Source of the DNA: CATQHS01 sp965203375 | GTDB lineage: Bacteria; Actinomycetota; Acidimicrobiia; Acidimicrobiales; Aldehydirespiratoraceae | DNA: 64,000 bases | NCBI GenBank assembly: GCA_965203375.1 | Contig: OZ241886.1 | Location: forward strand, 930,001-994,000 | Direction of reading: 5' to 3' | Shown: positions 1 to 7,582 of the stretch, piece after piece | How the letters are laid out: every line of letters begins with the position of its first letter | How positions within the stretch are numbered: position 1 is the first letter of the stretch | The notes under the pieces: model-generated | Told to the model about the DNA's origin: nothing | Databases searched by the model: none | The model's input: the letters and a program-made list of their open reading frames with translations, nothing else | Program-made: the position numbers and the translations under genes

Positions 1-1
1 C

Positions 2-625
2 CCCGGCAACCGGCCCTACACCGACTACACCACCGCGGCCAACGCCGACCGGCGGGCCGCCTACCTGGCCACCGCGTCGGACCTGCTGGTGACCCACCTG
101 CGGGAGCTGGTGGACGCCTGGGCCCCCGGCGGCGGCAACTACCGAGCCGAGTTCGAGTCGGCCGGCAGCAACGAGGCGCTGCGGCGGATCATCACCGGCA
201 TCGGCGAGCTGTCCCGGGGCGAGCTGGCCGGCGAGCGCATGAACGTGGCCTACGCCGAGCGGTCCCAGGAGGACGAGCACTCCTGCTTCTCCGACAACAC
301 CGTCAGCGACATCATCGGCAACGCCCGGGGCATCGACATGGTCCTCACCGGCAGCTACCCCGGCGGCGTGTCCGGGCTGGGGGTCCTCGACCTGGTGAGG
401 GTGGTCGACGCCGACTTGGCCGCCCGGCTGAGTTCGGAGATCACCGTCAGCATGGGCGCGGTGCGGGCCATCCCGTCGCCGTTCGACCAGCACTTGGTGG
501 ACGGCGTGTCCGACGACGACCCCGGCCGCCGGTCGGTCCTGACCGGCATCGAGTCGCTCGAGGCCCAGACCGACACCATCGTGGACGCGGCCGAAGCCCT
601 CGGCGTGACCATCAACGTGAGCTGA
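2..625 (+). CDS. Imelysin-family (peptidase M75-like) protein, 3' part
   Basis: The window opens inside this gene; the frame is open from base 2 and 207 codons remain. The stretch SQEDEHSCFSDNT at about visible residues 88-100 is a conserved block of the imelysin / iron-regulated protein A family, which are helical envelope proteins linked to iron acquisition. The rest is helical and acidic and ends at a TGA. A second, more divergent imelysin-like gene lies two genes downstream with a di-haem oxidoreductase between them, an arrangement known for this family. The N-terminus, including any signal peptide and the GxHxxE motif, lies outside the window. Family assignment is secure; biochemical role is not. 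Confidence 0.82.
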   Translation, partial: PGNRPYTDYTTAANADRRAAYLATASDLLVTHLRELVDAWAPGGGNYRAEFESAGSNEALRRIITGIGELSRGELAGERMNVAYAERSQEDEHSCFSDNTVSDIIGNARGIDMVLTGSYPGGVSGLGVLDLVRVVDADLAARLSSEITVSMGAVRAIPSPFDQHLVDGVSDDDPGRRSVLTGIESLEAQTDTIVDAAEALGVTINVS

Positions 626-682
626 GCCGGCGGCTCCCCATCGGTGCGACCCACCGACGCGACCATCGACGCGAGCTGAGCG

Positions 683-2071
683 TTGCGGCGCCCGGCCCGG
701 ACCGCCGTCTTGGCGGCTGCGACACTGGCCGCGGCCGCGTGCGGCCCGGGCCGGCCCGCGGGCCCCGCCCCCGACCTGGGGGGCGACACCACCCGGGCCG
801 ACGCCACCCTCAACGCCTTCGGCCTGCCCGCCTCGAAGCTCACCAACGAGGAGCGGCGGCTCTTCGAGCGGGGCGACAGCCTCTTCACCCAGAACTGGGT
901 GACCGCGCCCGCCTCCACCGACGCCCGCGACGGGCTGGGGCCGACGTTCAACGCCCAGTCCTGCTCGTCGTGCCACGTGCGGGACGGGCGCGGCGCCCCG
1001 CCCGACCCGGCCGGCGAGGAGGCCCGGCTGGGACTGCTGCTGCGCCTGTCGCTCCCCGGCGCCGACCCGGCCACCGGCGCCCCCGTGCCCGACCCGGCCT
1101 ACGGCGGCCAGCTCCAGGACCGGGCCGTGCTGGGCGTCGAGTCCGAGGGCGCCATCGGCATCGACTACGAGGTCATCGAGGGGGCCTACGGCGACGGAAC
1201 GCCCTACGAGCTGGTCGCCCCCACCTACCGGGTGGTCGACCCGGCCTTCGGCCCCTTAGCCCCCGACATCCTGATCGGCCCCCGGCTCGCCCCCCAGATC
1301 GTCGGCATGGGCCTGCTGGAGGCCATCCCGGCCGAGGACATCCTGGCCGCGGCCGACCCCGACGACGCCGACGGCGACGGCATCTCGGGCCGGGCCAACA
1401 TGGTGTGGGACGCCCGGGCCGGGGCGGAGGCCCTGGGCCGGTTCGGGTGGAAGGCCAACGTGGCCACCGTCGAGCAGCAGGCGGCCGGGGCCTTCCACGG
1501 CGACATCGGCATCACCTCCGACCTGCACCCCGGCCAGAACTGCCCGCCGCCCCAGGCGGCCTGCTCGCAGGCCCCCGACGGCGGGCGCCCCGAGCTGCCC
1601 GACACCCGGCTGGCCACCGTCACCCTCTACACCCGGACCCTGGCGGTGCCGGCCATGCGCGGGGCCGACGAGGCCGACGTGCGGGCCGGGTGGGAGCTGT
1701 TCGAGCAGATCGGCTGCGCGTCGTGCCACACCCCGACCCACCGCACCGGCGCCGACGACATCGCCGCTTTGGCCGATCAGACCATCCACCCCTACACCGA
1801 CCTGCTGTTGCACGACATGGGGGAGGGGCTGGCCGACGGCCGCCCCGACTTCGGCGCCTCCGGCCGGGAGTGGCGGACGCCGCCGCTGTGGGGCCTGGGG
1901 CTGATCGAGGCGGTGAACGGCGCCCGGTTCCTGCTGCACGACGGCCGGGCCCGCACCGTCGAGGAGGCCATCTTGTGGCACGGCGGCGAGGCCGAGACGG
2001 CCCGGGAGGCGTTCCGTCTCCTCCCCGCGGAGGACCGCCGCAAGCTGGTGGCCTTCCTAGATGCGCTGTGA
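683..2071 (+). CDS. Di-haem oxidoreductase (DUF1111 / thiol oxidoreductase-like) lipoprotein
   Basis: A 462-residue protein from a TTG start. The N-terminus has basic residues, a hydrophobic core and a Cys at residue 20 that fits a lipobox. Two c-type haem motifs are visible: CSSCH at 94-98 and CASCH at 345-349. Length and motif spacing fit the DUF1111 di-haem family. The export signal and covalent haem imply action on the outer face of the membrane. It sits between two imelysin-like genes and upstream of an HTTM membrane protein, a co-occurrence seen in iron-acquisition loci. The last codons and stop lie in a 20-bp direct repeat shared with the start of the next gene. Electron donor and substrate cannot be read from the sequence. 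Confidence 0.85.
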   Translation: MRRPARTAVLAAATLAAAACGPGRPAGPAPDLGGDTTRADATLNAFGLPASKLTNEERRLFERGDSLFTQNWVTAPASTDARDGLGPTFNAQSCSSCHVRDGRGAPPDPAGEEARLGLLLRLSLPGADPATGAPVPDPAYGGQLQDRAVLGVESEGAIGIDYEVIEGAYGDGTPYELVAPTYRVVDPAFGPLAPDILIGPRLAPQIVGMGLLEAIPAEDILAAADPDDADGDGISGRANMVWDARAGAEALGRFGWKANVATVEQQAAGAFHGDIGITSDLHPGQNCPPPQAACSQAPDGGRPELPDTRLATVTLYTRTLAVPAMRGADEADVRAGWELFEQIGCASCHTPTHRTGADDIAALADQTIHPYTDLLLHDMGEGLADGRPDFGASGREWRTPPLWGLGLIEAVNGARFLLHDGRARTVEEAILWHGGEAETAREAFRLLPAEDRRKLVAFLDAL

Positions 2072-2159
2072 GGTGAGCTGTGACCGCCCCCCTTCCTTCC
2101 ATCCCGATGCGCCGCTGCTTCGCTCCTCGGCAGTGGCCGCTTCCTAGATGCGCTGTGAG
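2053..2159 (+). repeat. Direct repeat of the di-haem gene 3' end (20 bp, two copies)
   Basis: The 20-mer cttcctagatgcgctgtgag occurs at 2053-2072 and 2140-2159, offset 87 bp. With a 2-bp indel the similarity reaches back to a shared gtggcc. Copy 1 carries the stop codon of the di-haem gene; copy 2 carries an ATG (2148) in frame with the next gene. This looks like a tandem duplication of an overlapping gene junction. Confidence 0.85.
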
Positions 2160-2168
2160 ACTGGGCCG

Positions 2169-3248
2169 GTGAGTCACCCCAGAAGACGGCTTCGGCTGGC
2201 GGCGGCGCTCGTAGTCGCCGTCGCGGTGGGCGGGGCGGCAGCCGGGTGCGGCGCAGGGACTCCGGGGCGGGCCGAGGTGCTGGAAGACCTGGCCGACGAG
2301 GTGATCGTCCCGGCCTACGAGCGGCTGGCGGTCAGCACCGAGGCGCTGGCCGGCGCGGCCGCCGAGCTGTGCTCGACCCTGGACCCCGACGCCCTGGCCG
2401 CCGCCCGCCGGGCCCTGGAGCAGGCCCGGGCCGACTGGTCCTACAGCGAGGCCGTGTGGGTGGGGCCGGTCATGGAGCGCCGGTCCTGGGCCGTCATCGA
2501 CTGGCCCATCTCGGCCGCCGAGATCGAGGAGCTGATCGCCGACTCCTCCGTCGAGATCGACTACGACCGGCTGGCCCGCCGCATCGGCGCCGACCAGCGG
2601 GGCCTGGGCGCGGTCGACTACCTGCTCGGACCCCCCGGCGGGGCCGCGCTGGACGATCTGGCCGACCGGCGGCGCTGCGCCTACCTGGCCGGGGTGGCCG
2701 AGGTGGCCGCGGCCGAGGCCGTCCTGCTGCCCGCCGACTGGACGGCGGACTTCGAGGGCGAAGGCCCTTACCGGGCCGTCTTCGCCGACCCCGACGGAAC
2801 CGGCCTCGACGATGTGGTCAACGACGCCGTGTTCCTGCTGGAGGCCATCACCGACCTCGAGCTCGGCATCGCCTTGGGGGAGATGGGCGCCGAGGCCGAC
2901 CCGAGCCGGATCGCCGAGGGCCCGGCCGGGCTGGGCGCGGCCGACCTGGCCGGCAAGCTGGAGGGCCTGAGGGCGGTGCTGATCGGCGCCGACGAGACCC
3001 CCGCCGGCCTGAGCCCCCTGCTCGGCGGCGACCTGACCGGCCGCCTGGCCGCCCAACTCGCCTCGGCCGCCGCCGCGGTGGCCGCCATCGAGCCACCCCT
3101 GCTCGAAGCGGTGGCGGCCTCGCCCCAGACGGTCAGCGCGGCCCGCGCCGCCATCAAAGACCTGCAGGTCACCGTGGCCACCGAGGTGGTGAGCCGGCTC
3201 GGGGTGACCATCGGTTTCAGCGATGCCGACGGAGACACCGGCGCCTGA
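2169..3248 (+). CDS. Imelysin-like lipoprotein
   Basis: About 359 residues from a GTG at 2169, giving the signal MSHPRRRLRLAAAL followed by a hydrophobic run and a lipobox Cys (AAAGC). An in-frame ATG at 2148 is possible but adds a polar tail before the signal. The body is helical, with an N-terminal segment ending VIVPAYERL and a Trp-Ser-Tyr-Ser-Glu block, as in imelysin-like proteins that pair with di-haem oxidoreductases. It lacks the canonical SQ.D.HSCFSDNT block of the first imelysin gene, so it is a divergent paralogue. It is expected at the outer membrane face, probably as a partner in metal handling. The 3' end overlaps the next gene by 26 bp. Confidence 0.72.
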   Translation: MSHPRRRLRLAAALVVAVAVGGAAAGCGAGTPGRAEVLEDLADEVIVPAYERLAVSTEALAGAAAELCSTLDPDALAAARRALEQARADWSYSEAVWVGPVMERRSWAVIDWPISAAEIEELIADSSVEIDYDRLARRIGADQRGLGAVDYLLGPPGGAALDDLADRRRCAYLAGVAEVAAAEAVLLPADWTADFEGEGPYRAVFADPDGTGLDDVVNDAVFLLEAITDLELGIALGEMGAEADPSRIAEGPAGLGAADLAGKLEGLRAVLIGADETPAGLSPLLGGDLTGRLAAQLASAAAAVAAIEPPLLEAVAASPQTVSAARAAIKDLQVTVATEVVSRLGVTIGFSDADGDTGA

Positions 3249-4827
3249 GCCCCCCACCCCTGGACTCGGGGCCGCTGCGCCCTCGCCGTTCGCTGTCACC
3301 CTGCCTGCCGTGATCCCGCCCGCCGTCACCTCGGCCGCTGCGAGCCCGCTCGCTGACACGTCGGCTGTTGCGAGCCCGCTTGCCGCCCCGCCCGCTGCCA
3401 CCTCAGCCGTTGCCGTCGGGGCCTTCGGGCGGATGGCCGCCGCGGCCAAGCGGCCGGTGGCGGCCGACTCGGTGGCCGCCTTCCGGATCGCCTACGGCCT
3501 GCTGGTCGCCTACGGCTCGATCCGCTTCCTGGCCAGAGGGTGGGTCGACGCCCTCTACCTCGAACCGGCCCACCACCTCACCTACCCCGGGTTCGAGTGG
3601 GTCCGCCCCCTGGCCGCCCCGTGGATGCACCTCCACATGGTCGCTCTGGCCGGCCTCGGGCTCTGCATCGCCGTCGGCTACCGCCACCGCCTGGCTGCGG
3701 CCCTGTTCGTGGTCGGGTTCGCCTACACCGAGCTGATCGAGGCGTCGCTCTACCTCAACCACTACTGGTTCGTCACCCTGGCCGGGCTGCTGCTGTGGCT
3801 GCTGCCGGTCGGGCATCGCTGGTCGCTGGACGCGGCTCTCGGCCGGGTGGCGGCGGCGCCTGTCGTCCCGGCTGGCGCGGTGTGGGCGCTGCGGGCCCAG
3901 GTCGCGGTCGTCTACGGGTTCGCCGGGCTGGCCAAGTTCAACCCGGACTGGCTCTTCGAGGCTCAGCCCCTGCGCCTCTGGCTGGCCGACCGGACTCATC
4001 TCCCGCTGATCGGCCCGCTGCTGGACGAGCCCGCCGTCGCCTACCTGGCCTCCTGGTGGGGGGTCTTCTTCGACTGCACCGTCGTCGGCTGGCTGCTGTG
4101 GCGGCGCTCCCGGCCCTGGGCCTTCGCCGCGCTGGTCGCCTTCCACCTCGCCACCGCCGCCCTGTTCCAGATCGGGATCTTCCCGTGGGTGATGATCCTG
4201 GCCGCCCTGGTGTTCTTCGCCCCCGACTGGCCCCCCCGCCTAACCCGAGCCGCCCGATCTGCCTTAGCCGCCTTCAACGGCGAAACCACCCGAGCCGGCG
4301 GCACCCCGACCGTCAGCGCCGAGGCGGTCGACGGGGGAGCCCTGACCGGCGACGGCGGGCTGGTCGCGCCTGTCCCCGCGGTGGGACGGGTCCGGCTGGC
4401 GTTGCTGGGCCTGCTGGCCGCCGTGCAGTTGGTCCTACCCCTGCGCCACTACGCCATCGACGGCAACGTCCGCTGGACCGAGGAGGGCTACTACCTGGCC
4501 TGGCGGGTCATGCTCACCGAGAAGGCCGGCCACGTTGAATACGCCGTAACCGACCCCTCCACCGGCAACACCTGGACGGCCGACCCCGGCCTAGTGCTCA
4601 CCGACTGGCAGGCCGCCCACGCCGCCACCCGCCCCGACATGGTCCACGCCACCGCCCACCTAATCGCCGACCACTACCGCCGCCAAGGAGTGGCCGACCC
4701 GGAGGTGCGAGCCAACGCCTGGGTAACCATGAACGGCCGCTCCGCCCACCGCCTTATCGATCCCGATGTGGACCTAGCCGCCCACACCCGGACCGACCTG
4801 CCGCCAGGCTGGATTCTCGATCCCTGA
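3223..4827 (+). CDS. HTTM-domain (vitamin K-dependent gamma-carboxylase-like) membrane protein
   Basis: 534 residues. An Ala/Pro/Ser-rich N-terminal stretch of about 65 residues, made of short imperfect repeats, precedes the HTTM domain; an internal ATG at 3433 could be the real start. The domain shows several hydrophobic helices, the block ASLYLNHYWFVTL and a conserved AGLAKFNPDW segment, typical of bacterial HTTM proteins related to gamma-carboxylase. A soluble C-terminal region of about 150 residues follows. It overlaps the imelysin-like gene by 26 bp, so translation is probably coupled. HTTM genes recur beside imelysin and di-haem oxidoreductase genes. No carboxylase activity is claimed. 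Confidence 0.83.
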   Translation: MPTETPAPEPPTPGLGAAAPSPFAVTLPAVIPPAVTSAAASPLADTSAVASPLAAPPAATSAVAVGAFGRMAAAAKRPVAADSVAAFRIAYGLLVAYGSIRFLARGWVDALYLEPAHHLTYPGFEWVRPLAAPWMHLHMVALAGLGLCIAVGYRHRLAAALFVVGFAYTELIEASLYLNHYWFVTLAGLLLWLLPVGHRWSLDAALGRVAAAPVVPAGAVWALRAQVAVVYGFAGLAKFNPDWLFEAQPLRLWLADRTHLPLIGPLLDEPAVAYLASWWGVFFDCTVVGWLLWRRSRPWAFAALVAFHLATAALFQIGIFPWVMILAALVFFAPDWPPRLTRAARSALAAFNGETTRAGGTPTVSAEAVDGGALTGDGGLVAPVPAVGRVRLALLGLLAAVQLVLPLRHYAIDGNVRWTEEGYYLAWRVMLTEKAGHVEYAVTDPSTGNTWTADPGLVLTDWQAAHAATRPDMVHATAHLIADHYRRQGVADPEVRANAWVTMNGRSAHRLIDPDVDLAAHTRTDLPPGWILDP

Positions 4828-4902
4828 CCAGAGCGGTCCATGGGCTCCGGCCAGGCCGCCCCGCCTTTGGCGTCCGCTGTCCGCGACCCTGACCAGAGCG
4901 GT
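4822..4902 (+). repeat. 16-bp direct repeat at the HTTM gene stop
   Basis: ccctgaccagagcggt occurs at 4822-4837 and 4887-4902. The first copy contains the HTTM stop codon. Both copies continue with ggt..atgg, so similarity runs a little further. A further case of gene-end duplication like that at 2053-2159. Confidence 0.75.
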
Positions 4903-4990
4903 TTATGGTCCTTGTAAGTTGGTTTCAATATTTTTAAGGGTATTATGATCTGAAGTCTTCCCCGGCTGGCGCGAACCAAAGGAGGTCGCT

Positions 4991-5614
4991 GTGACCGAGG
5001 AGACCGGGGAGACCCGGGAGACCGAGAAGACTGGGGAGAAGACGGTCAGGAAGTCGAAGCGAAAGGACGACAAGGACGCTTTCAGGCTCGATGCCGTCTT
5101 CTGGGTGCTGATCTCACTTATGGTGAGCGGCACCGTCGTTATGGTGGTGCTGGCGATCTGGTTGGAGGCGCGGTCGCGCCACCCGCTGGGGGAGTGGCCC
5201 GCCGATCTGCCCGGGTGCTCCGACGCCGAGGTCGCCGCCGCGGTGACCGGGGCGCCGGCCATCGTCGAGCGCTGGGCCCTCGTCGGCGCCCACGTTTACG
5301 AAATCCGGGTGCTGCGGGTCCTTGAGGCGACCCCCCGCCACGTCGAGCGCGCCGACGGCCAGGCCCGGCTGGTGTGCGACGCCGAGTTCTACGTGGACTC
5401 CGCCGACCACACCGACGAGCATCTCCATGACGGGGCCATCGAGGTGCAGACCCTGCCCACCGGGGAGACGACGGCGGTGTGGGAGGTGGACGGGGCCCGC
5501 AGCACGGCCCGTCTGCTGGTGCCCCGAATCCCCGCCTCGGCCTCGAGTGGTAGCGTTACCGCGCCCTCGGCAGCGGACCCGGCCGCTCCCCGCCGTTCAA
5601 TCGTCGGAGTGTGA
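4991..5614 (+). CDS. Single-pass membrane protein of unknown function
   Basis: 207 residues from a GTG preceded by a strong AAAGGAGG site. Residues 1-30 are highly charged Glu/Thr/Lys repeats. One transmembrane helix follows (about 34-57, VFWVLISLMVSGTVVMVVLA), then a soluble domain of about 140 residues with two Cys and a predicted beta-rich pattern. With a charged N-terminus and one helix, the C-terminal domain is likely outside. The upstream spacer is locally AT-rich (around 4915-4955) and may hold its promoter. The next gene starts 3 bp after the stop, so they probably form an operon. I do not recognise the family. Confidence 0.7.
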   Translation: MTEETGETRETEKTGEKTVRKSKRKDDKDAFRLDAVFWVLISLMVSGTVVMVVLAIWLEARSRHPLGEWPADLPGCSDAEVAAAVTGAPAIVERWALVGAHVYEIRVLRVLEATPRHVERADGQARLVCDAEFYVDSADHTDEHLHDGAIEVQTLPTGETTAVWEVDGARSTARLLVPRIPASASSGSVTAPSAADPAAPRRSIVGV

Positions 5615-5617
5615 CCG

Positions 5618-6097
5618 ATGACCGTGAGCGAGAGCGAGCGCTTGGTGCTCTATGAGCAGTTGGCCGACAATCTCGGGCCCGGCCCGGCGGAGACCCTCAT
5701 GGACCAACTCCCACCCGTCAAATGGGACGAGATGGCCACCAAGGACGACTTGCGCCAGTTGGGCAATCAGCTTCGATCCGAGATGCGCGAGGGTTTCACG
5801 GCGATAGAGCTTCGGCTCACCGAAAAGTTCGCCGAGCAGACTCGTTGGATGGCCGATCGGTTCGCCGAGCAGGATCGTTGGATGGCCGATCGGTTCGCCG
5901 AGCAGGATCGCCGGATCACCGAAAGGTTCGAAGAGCAAGATCGCCGGTTGGCTGGGCAGGACCGCCGGATCGCCGAGCAGGACCGCCGGTTCACGGACCG
6001 GCTGGCCGACCAGACCCGCATGATCATGCTGGCCATCGCCGGCTTGGGCGTGACGGTCTGGGCTTCGCTGCTGGGGCCCAGCATCTTTTTGGGCTAG
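5618..6097 (+). CDS. Hendecad coiled-coil protein with C-terminal membrane anchor
   Basis: 159 residues. After about 70 residues it contains tandem 11-residue units of the type FAEQDRWMADR, encoded by 33-bp DNA repeats starting at 5827, 5860 and 5893 and decaying after that. An 11-residue period is a hendecad, which forms a nearly straight coiled coil. The C-terminus is a single hydrophobic helix (MIMLAIAGLGVTVWASLLG), so the protein is tail-anchored with the coiled coil in the cytoplasm. It lies 3 bp behind the preceding membrane protein. It resembles the many small coiled-coil membrane proteins without known function; the repeat number is probably variable between strains. Confidence 0.75.
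   Translation: MTVSESERLVLYEQLADNLGPGPAETLMDQLPPVKWDEMATKDDLRQLGNQLRSEMREGFTAIELRLTEKFAEQTRWMADRFAEQDRWMADRFAEQDRRITERFEEQDRRLAGQDRRIAEQDRRFTDRLADQTRMIMLAIAGLGVTVWASLLGPSIFLG
5827..5925 (+). repeat. 33-bp tandem repeats (hendecad coding)
   Basis: Three units at 5827-5859, 5860-5892 and 5893-5925 begin gttcgccgagcag and are nearly identical; a fourth, diverged unit follows. They keep the reading frame. Confidence 0.85.
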
Positions 6098-6175
6098 CCC
6101 ATTCTCAAGGGCGGCGGACGGCCAGGATCGGCTACACCCTCGGGGGACACGGGGGGAGCCGTGTCTCAGCGCAGG

Positions 6176-6556
6176 TCAGCTCTCGGCGCCGGGGGCTGGC
6201 TCGAACCGGTGGGCCTCCAGGTCGCGGCGGCTGACCCACTCCAGGGTCCGGGCGTGGGTGGCCTCGAGGACGACCGGGGGCGCCGCCCCGGCTTCGAGGG
6301 CCTCGGCCCAGCGCGACGCGCACAGGCACCACCGGTCGCCGGGCCGGAGCCCGTCGAAGCCGATCCGGTGGTTGGGCGAGGCCAGGTCGTTGCCGACCGA
6401 GGCCGAGAACTCCAAGAACTCGGCCGTGACCACCGCGCACACCGTGTGAACCCCGTGGTCGCCGGCGTCGGTGTTGCAGCACCCGTCCCGGAACCAGCCG
6501 GTCAGCGGGTCGTACGAGCAGGGCTCCAGCTCCCGCCCCAGCACGTTCTGCGCCAT
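6176..6556 (-). CDS. DUF2237 family protein
   Basis: 126 residues from the ATG at 6556 (MAQNVLGRELEPC). The chain carries the family blocks GCCNTDAGDHGVHTVCAVVT, EFLEFSASVGNDLASP, GDRWCLCASRWAEAL and PPVVLEATHARTLEWV. The conserved Cys pairs (GCC, C in TVCAV, CLC) look like a metal or redox site, though the function of the family is unknown. The frame stays open upstream of this ATG but the extra sequence has no similarity to the family. It is transcribed alone, opposite to its neighbours. About 245 bp without a recognisable gene separate it from the next one. Confidence 0.9.
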   Translation of the reverse strand: MAQNVLGRELEPCSYDPLTGWFRDGCCNTDAGDHGVHTVCAVVTAEFLEFSASVGNDLASPNHRIGFDGLRPGDRWCLCASRWAEALEAGAAPPVVLEATHARTLEWVSRRDLEAHRFEPAPGAES

Positions 6557-6801
6557 GGCCCGAGTCTGACACGCCCCGCGCCCCGCCGCCGAAACCGGCC
6601 CCGGTCGTTGGTGCTCTGGCCGGAGTTCGAGCGGCAGGGTGGCGGTCGTCCAGCCGCCGTCACCGAAACCCGAGGAGGTGGCCACCCTGGTGGCCTTCGT
6701 CGCCTCGCCTCGAGCCAGCTTCGTCAACGGCACCCACATCCCCCGTCAAACGGCACCCAGTGCAAGGCATCATGGACACCTGAGCTGGCTCTCGCTTCTA
6801 G

Positions 6802-7227
6802 TTACTCACCTTGCTTAGTGCCCAAGACGAAGATTGTGGTGAGGGCAACGATGTCGCAGGAGACTAGGACTGTGCCAGCTATATAGTGGCCGTTATTGAT
6901 TATCCATACCGCAACTGCCAGAGATGACAGAGCGATTATGAATCCTGCTATTAACCCGGCAAAGGATCGACGAGAAGTTAATTCAAGTAGTCGAGACTGC
7001 ATTCGCTGTCTATGAGTTGCTTCTGATTCGGCCATGTTGACAATCCGGTCGGCAAGGCCAGGTAGGACTTGGTCATACTCACTTAGAACAGAAGGCTCGG
7101 GTAGAGGTCCTCCTCGGATCTCAACCGTTCCCTGCGACATTACAAGAGCTGCAACTGGTTCCTGTTGATCTCCATCACTTTGATCCACAACACTACTTCT
7201 ATTCTCGTCAGGATTATGAATGCTCAT
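6802..7227 (-). CDS. DUF2335 predicted membrane protein
   Basis: 141 residues. An acidic N-terminal tail is followed by GPLPEPSVLSEYDQVLPGLA, then DRIVNMAESEATHRQRMQ, and two adjacent transmembrane helices (about 90-113 and 115-136). This order is typical of DUF2335. The start overlaps the stop of the 74-residue gene upstream by 4 bp (ATGA), so the two form an operon. Base composition is lower in GC than the flanking genes, which suggests transfer. DUF2335 proteins are often found on plasmids and islands; their role is unknown. Confidence 0.85.
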   Translation of the reverse strand: MSIHNPDENRSSVVDQSDGDQQEPVAALVMSQGTVEIRGGPLPEPSVLSEYDQVLPGLADRIVNMAESEATHRQRMQSRLLELTSRRSFAGLIAGFIIALSSLAVAVWIINNGHYIAGTVLVSCDIVALTTIFVLGTKQGE

Positions 7228-7448
7228 CGGCTGTCAGTGCGCAGGTTGCGAGTGTTCGCCATAATCTTTCTCATGTCGTCCCCGACGGCCTGCCAGTCAC
7301 GGGCGAGCGCGACAGTGTCTTCTGCTAACGGGTTTTGGATGGGACGGTATCTCGGCCCCAATCTTCCTGTGAAGTCGAAGATGGACGCTATGCCTAACAG
7401 TATTGAAGATTTCCGAGAGAGATTCATGTATTTACGATAATCCAACAT
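7224..7448 (-). CDS. Small protein co-translated with DUF2335 gene
   Basis: 74 residues with an ideal AGGAGG site before its ATG. The sequence has a short hydrophobic stretch (SILLGIASIFDFTGRL) and a charged C-terminal half. Its stop overlaps the DUF2335 start in an ATGA. Tight coupling, a good ribosome site and the same lowered GC argue that it is real despite its size. I recall small upstream partners beside other DUF2335 genes, but cannot name a family. Confidence 0.6.
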   Translation of the reverse strand: MLDYRKYMNLSRKSSILLGIASIFDFTGRLGPRYRPIQNPLAEDTVALARDWQAVGDDMRKIMANTRNLRTDSR

Positions 7449-7582
7449 TTCGACTGGACCTCCTCTGTTGGGTTAGGGTAGCAGAGCTTATCCGCTATTC
7501 TAGCTAGCGGCCAGTGTTTGATGCCTTCTAGGCCCTACCCGTCGGCCGCGTTCCTCAACCAGCACGGTACCACGGGCTCGGG

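Noticed and set aside
1620..3449. Long minus-strand open frame (609 codons) over the di-haem and imelysin-like genes
   Set aside because: It is a GC-rich shadow frame: Gly/Arg/Val-rich, no motif, no ribosome site, and it lies opposite two well-supported genes.
5827..5990. Possible regulatory iterons
   Set aside because: The 33-bp units are in-frame coding repeats forming a hendecad coiled coil.
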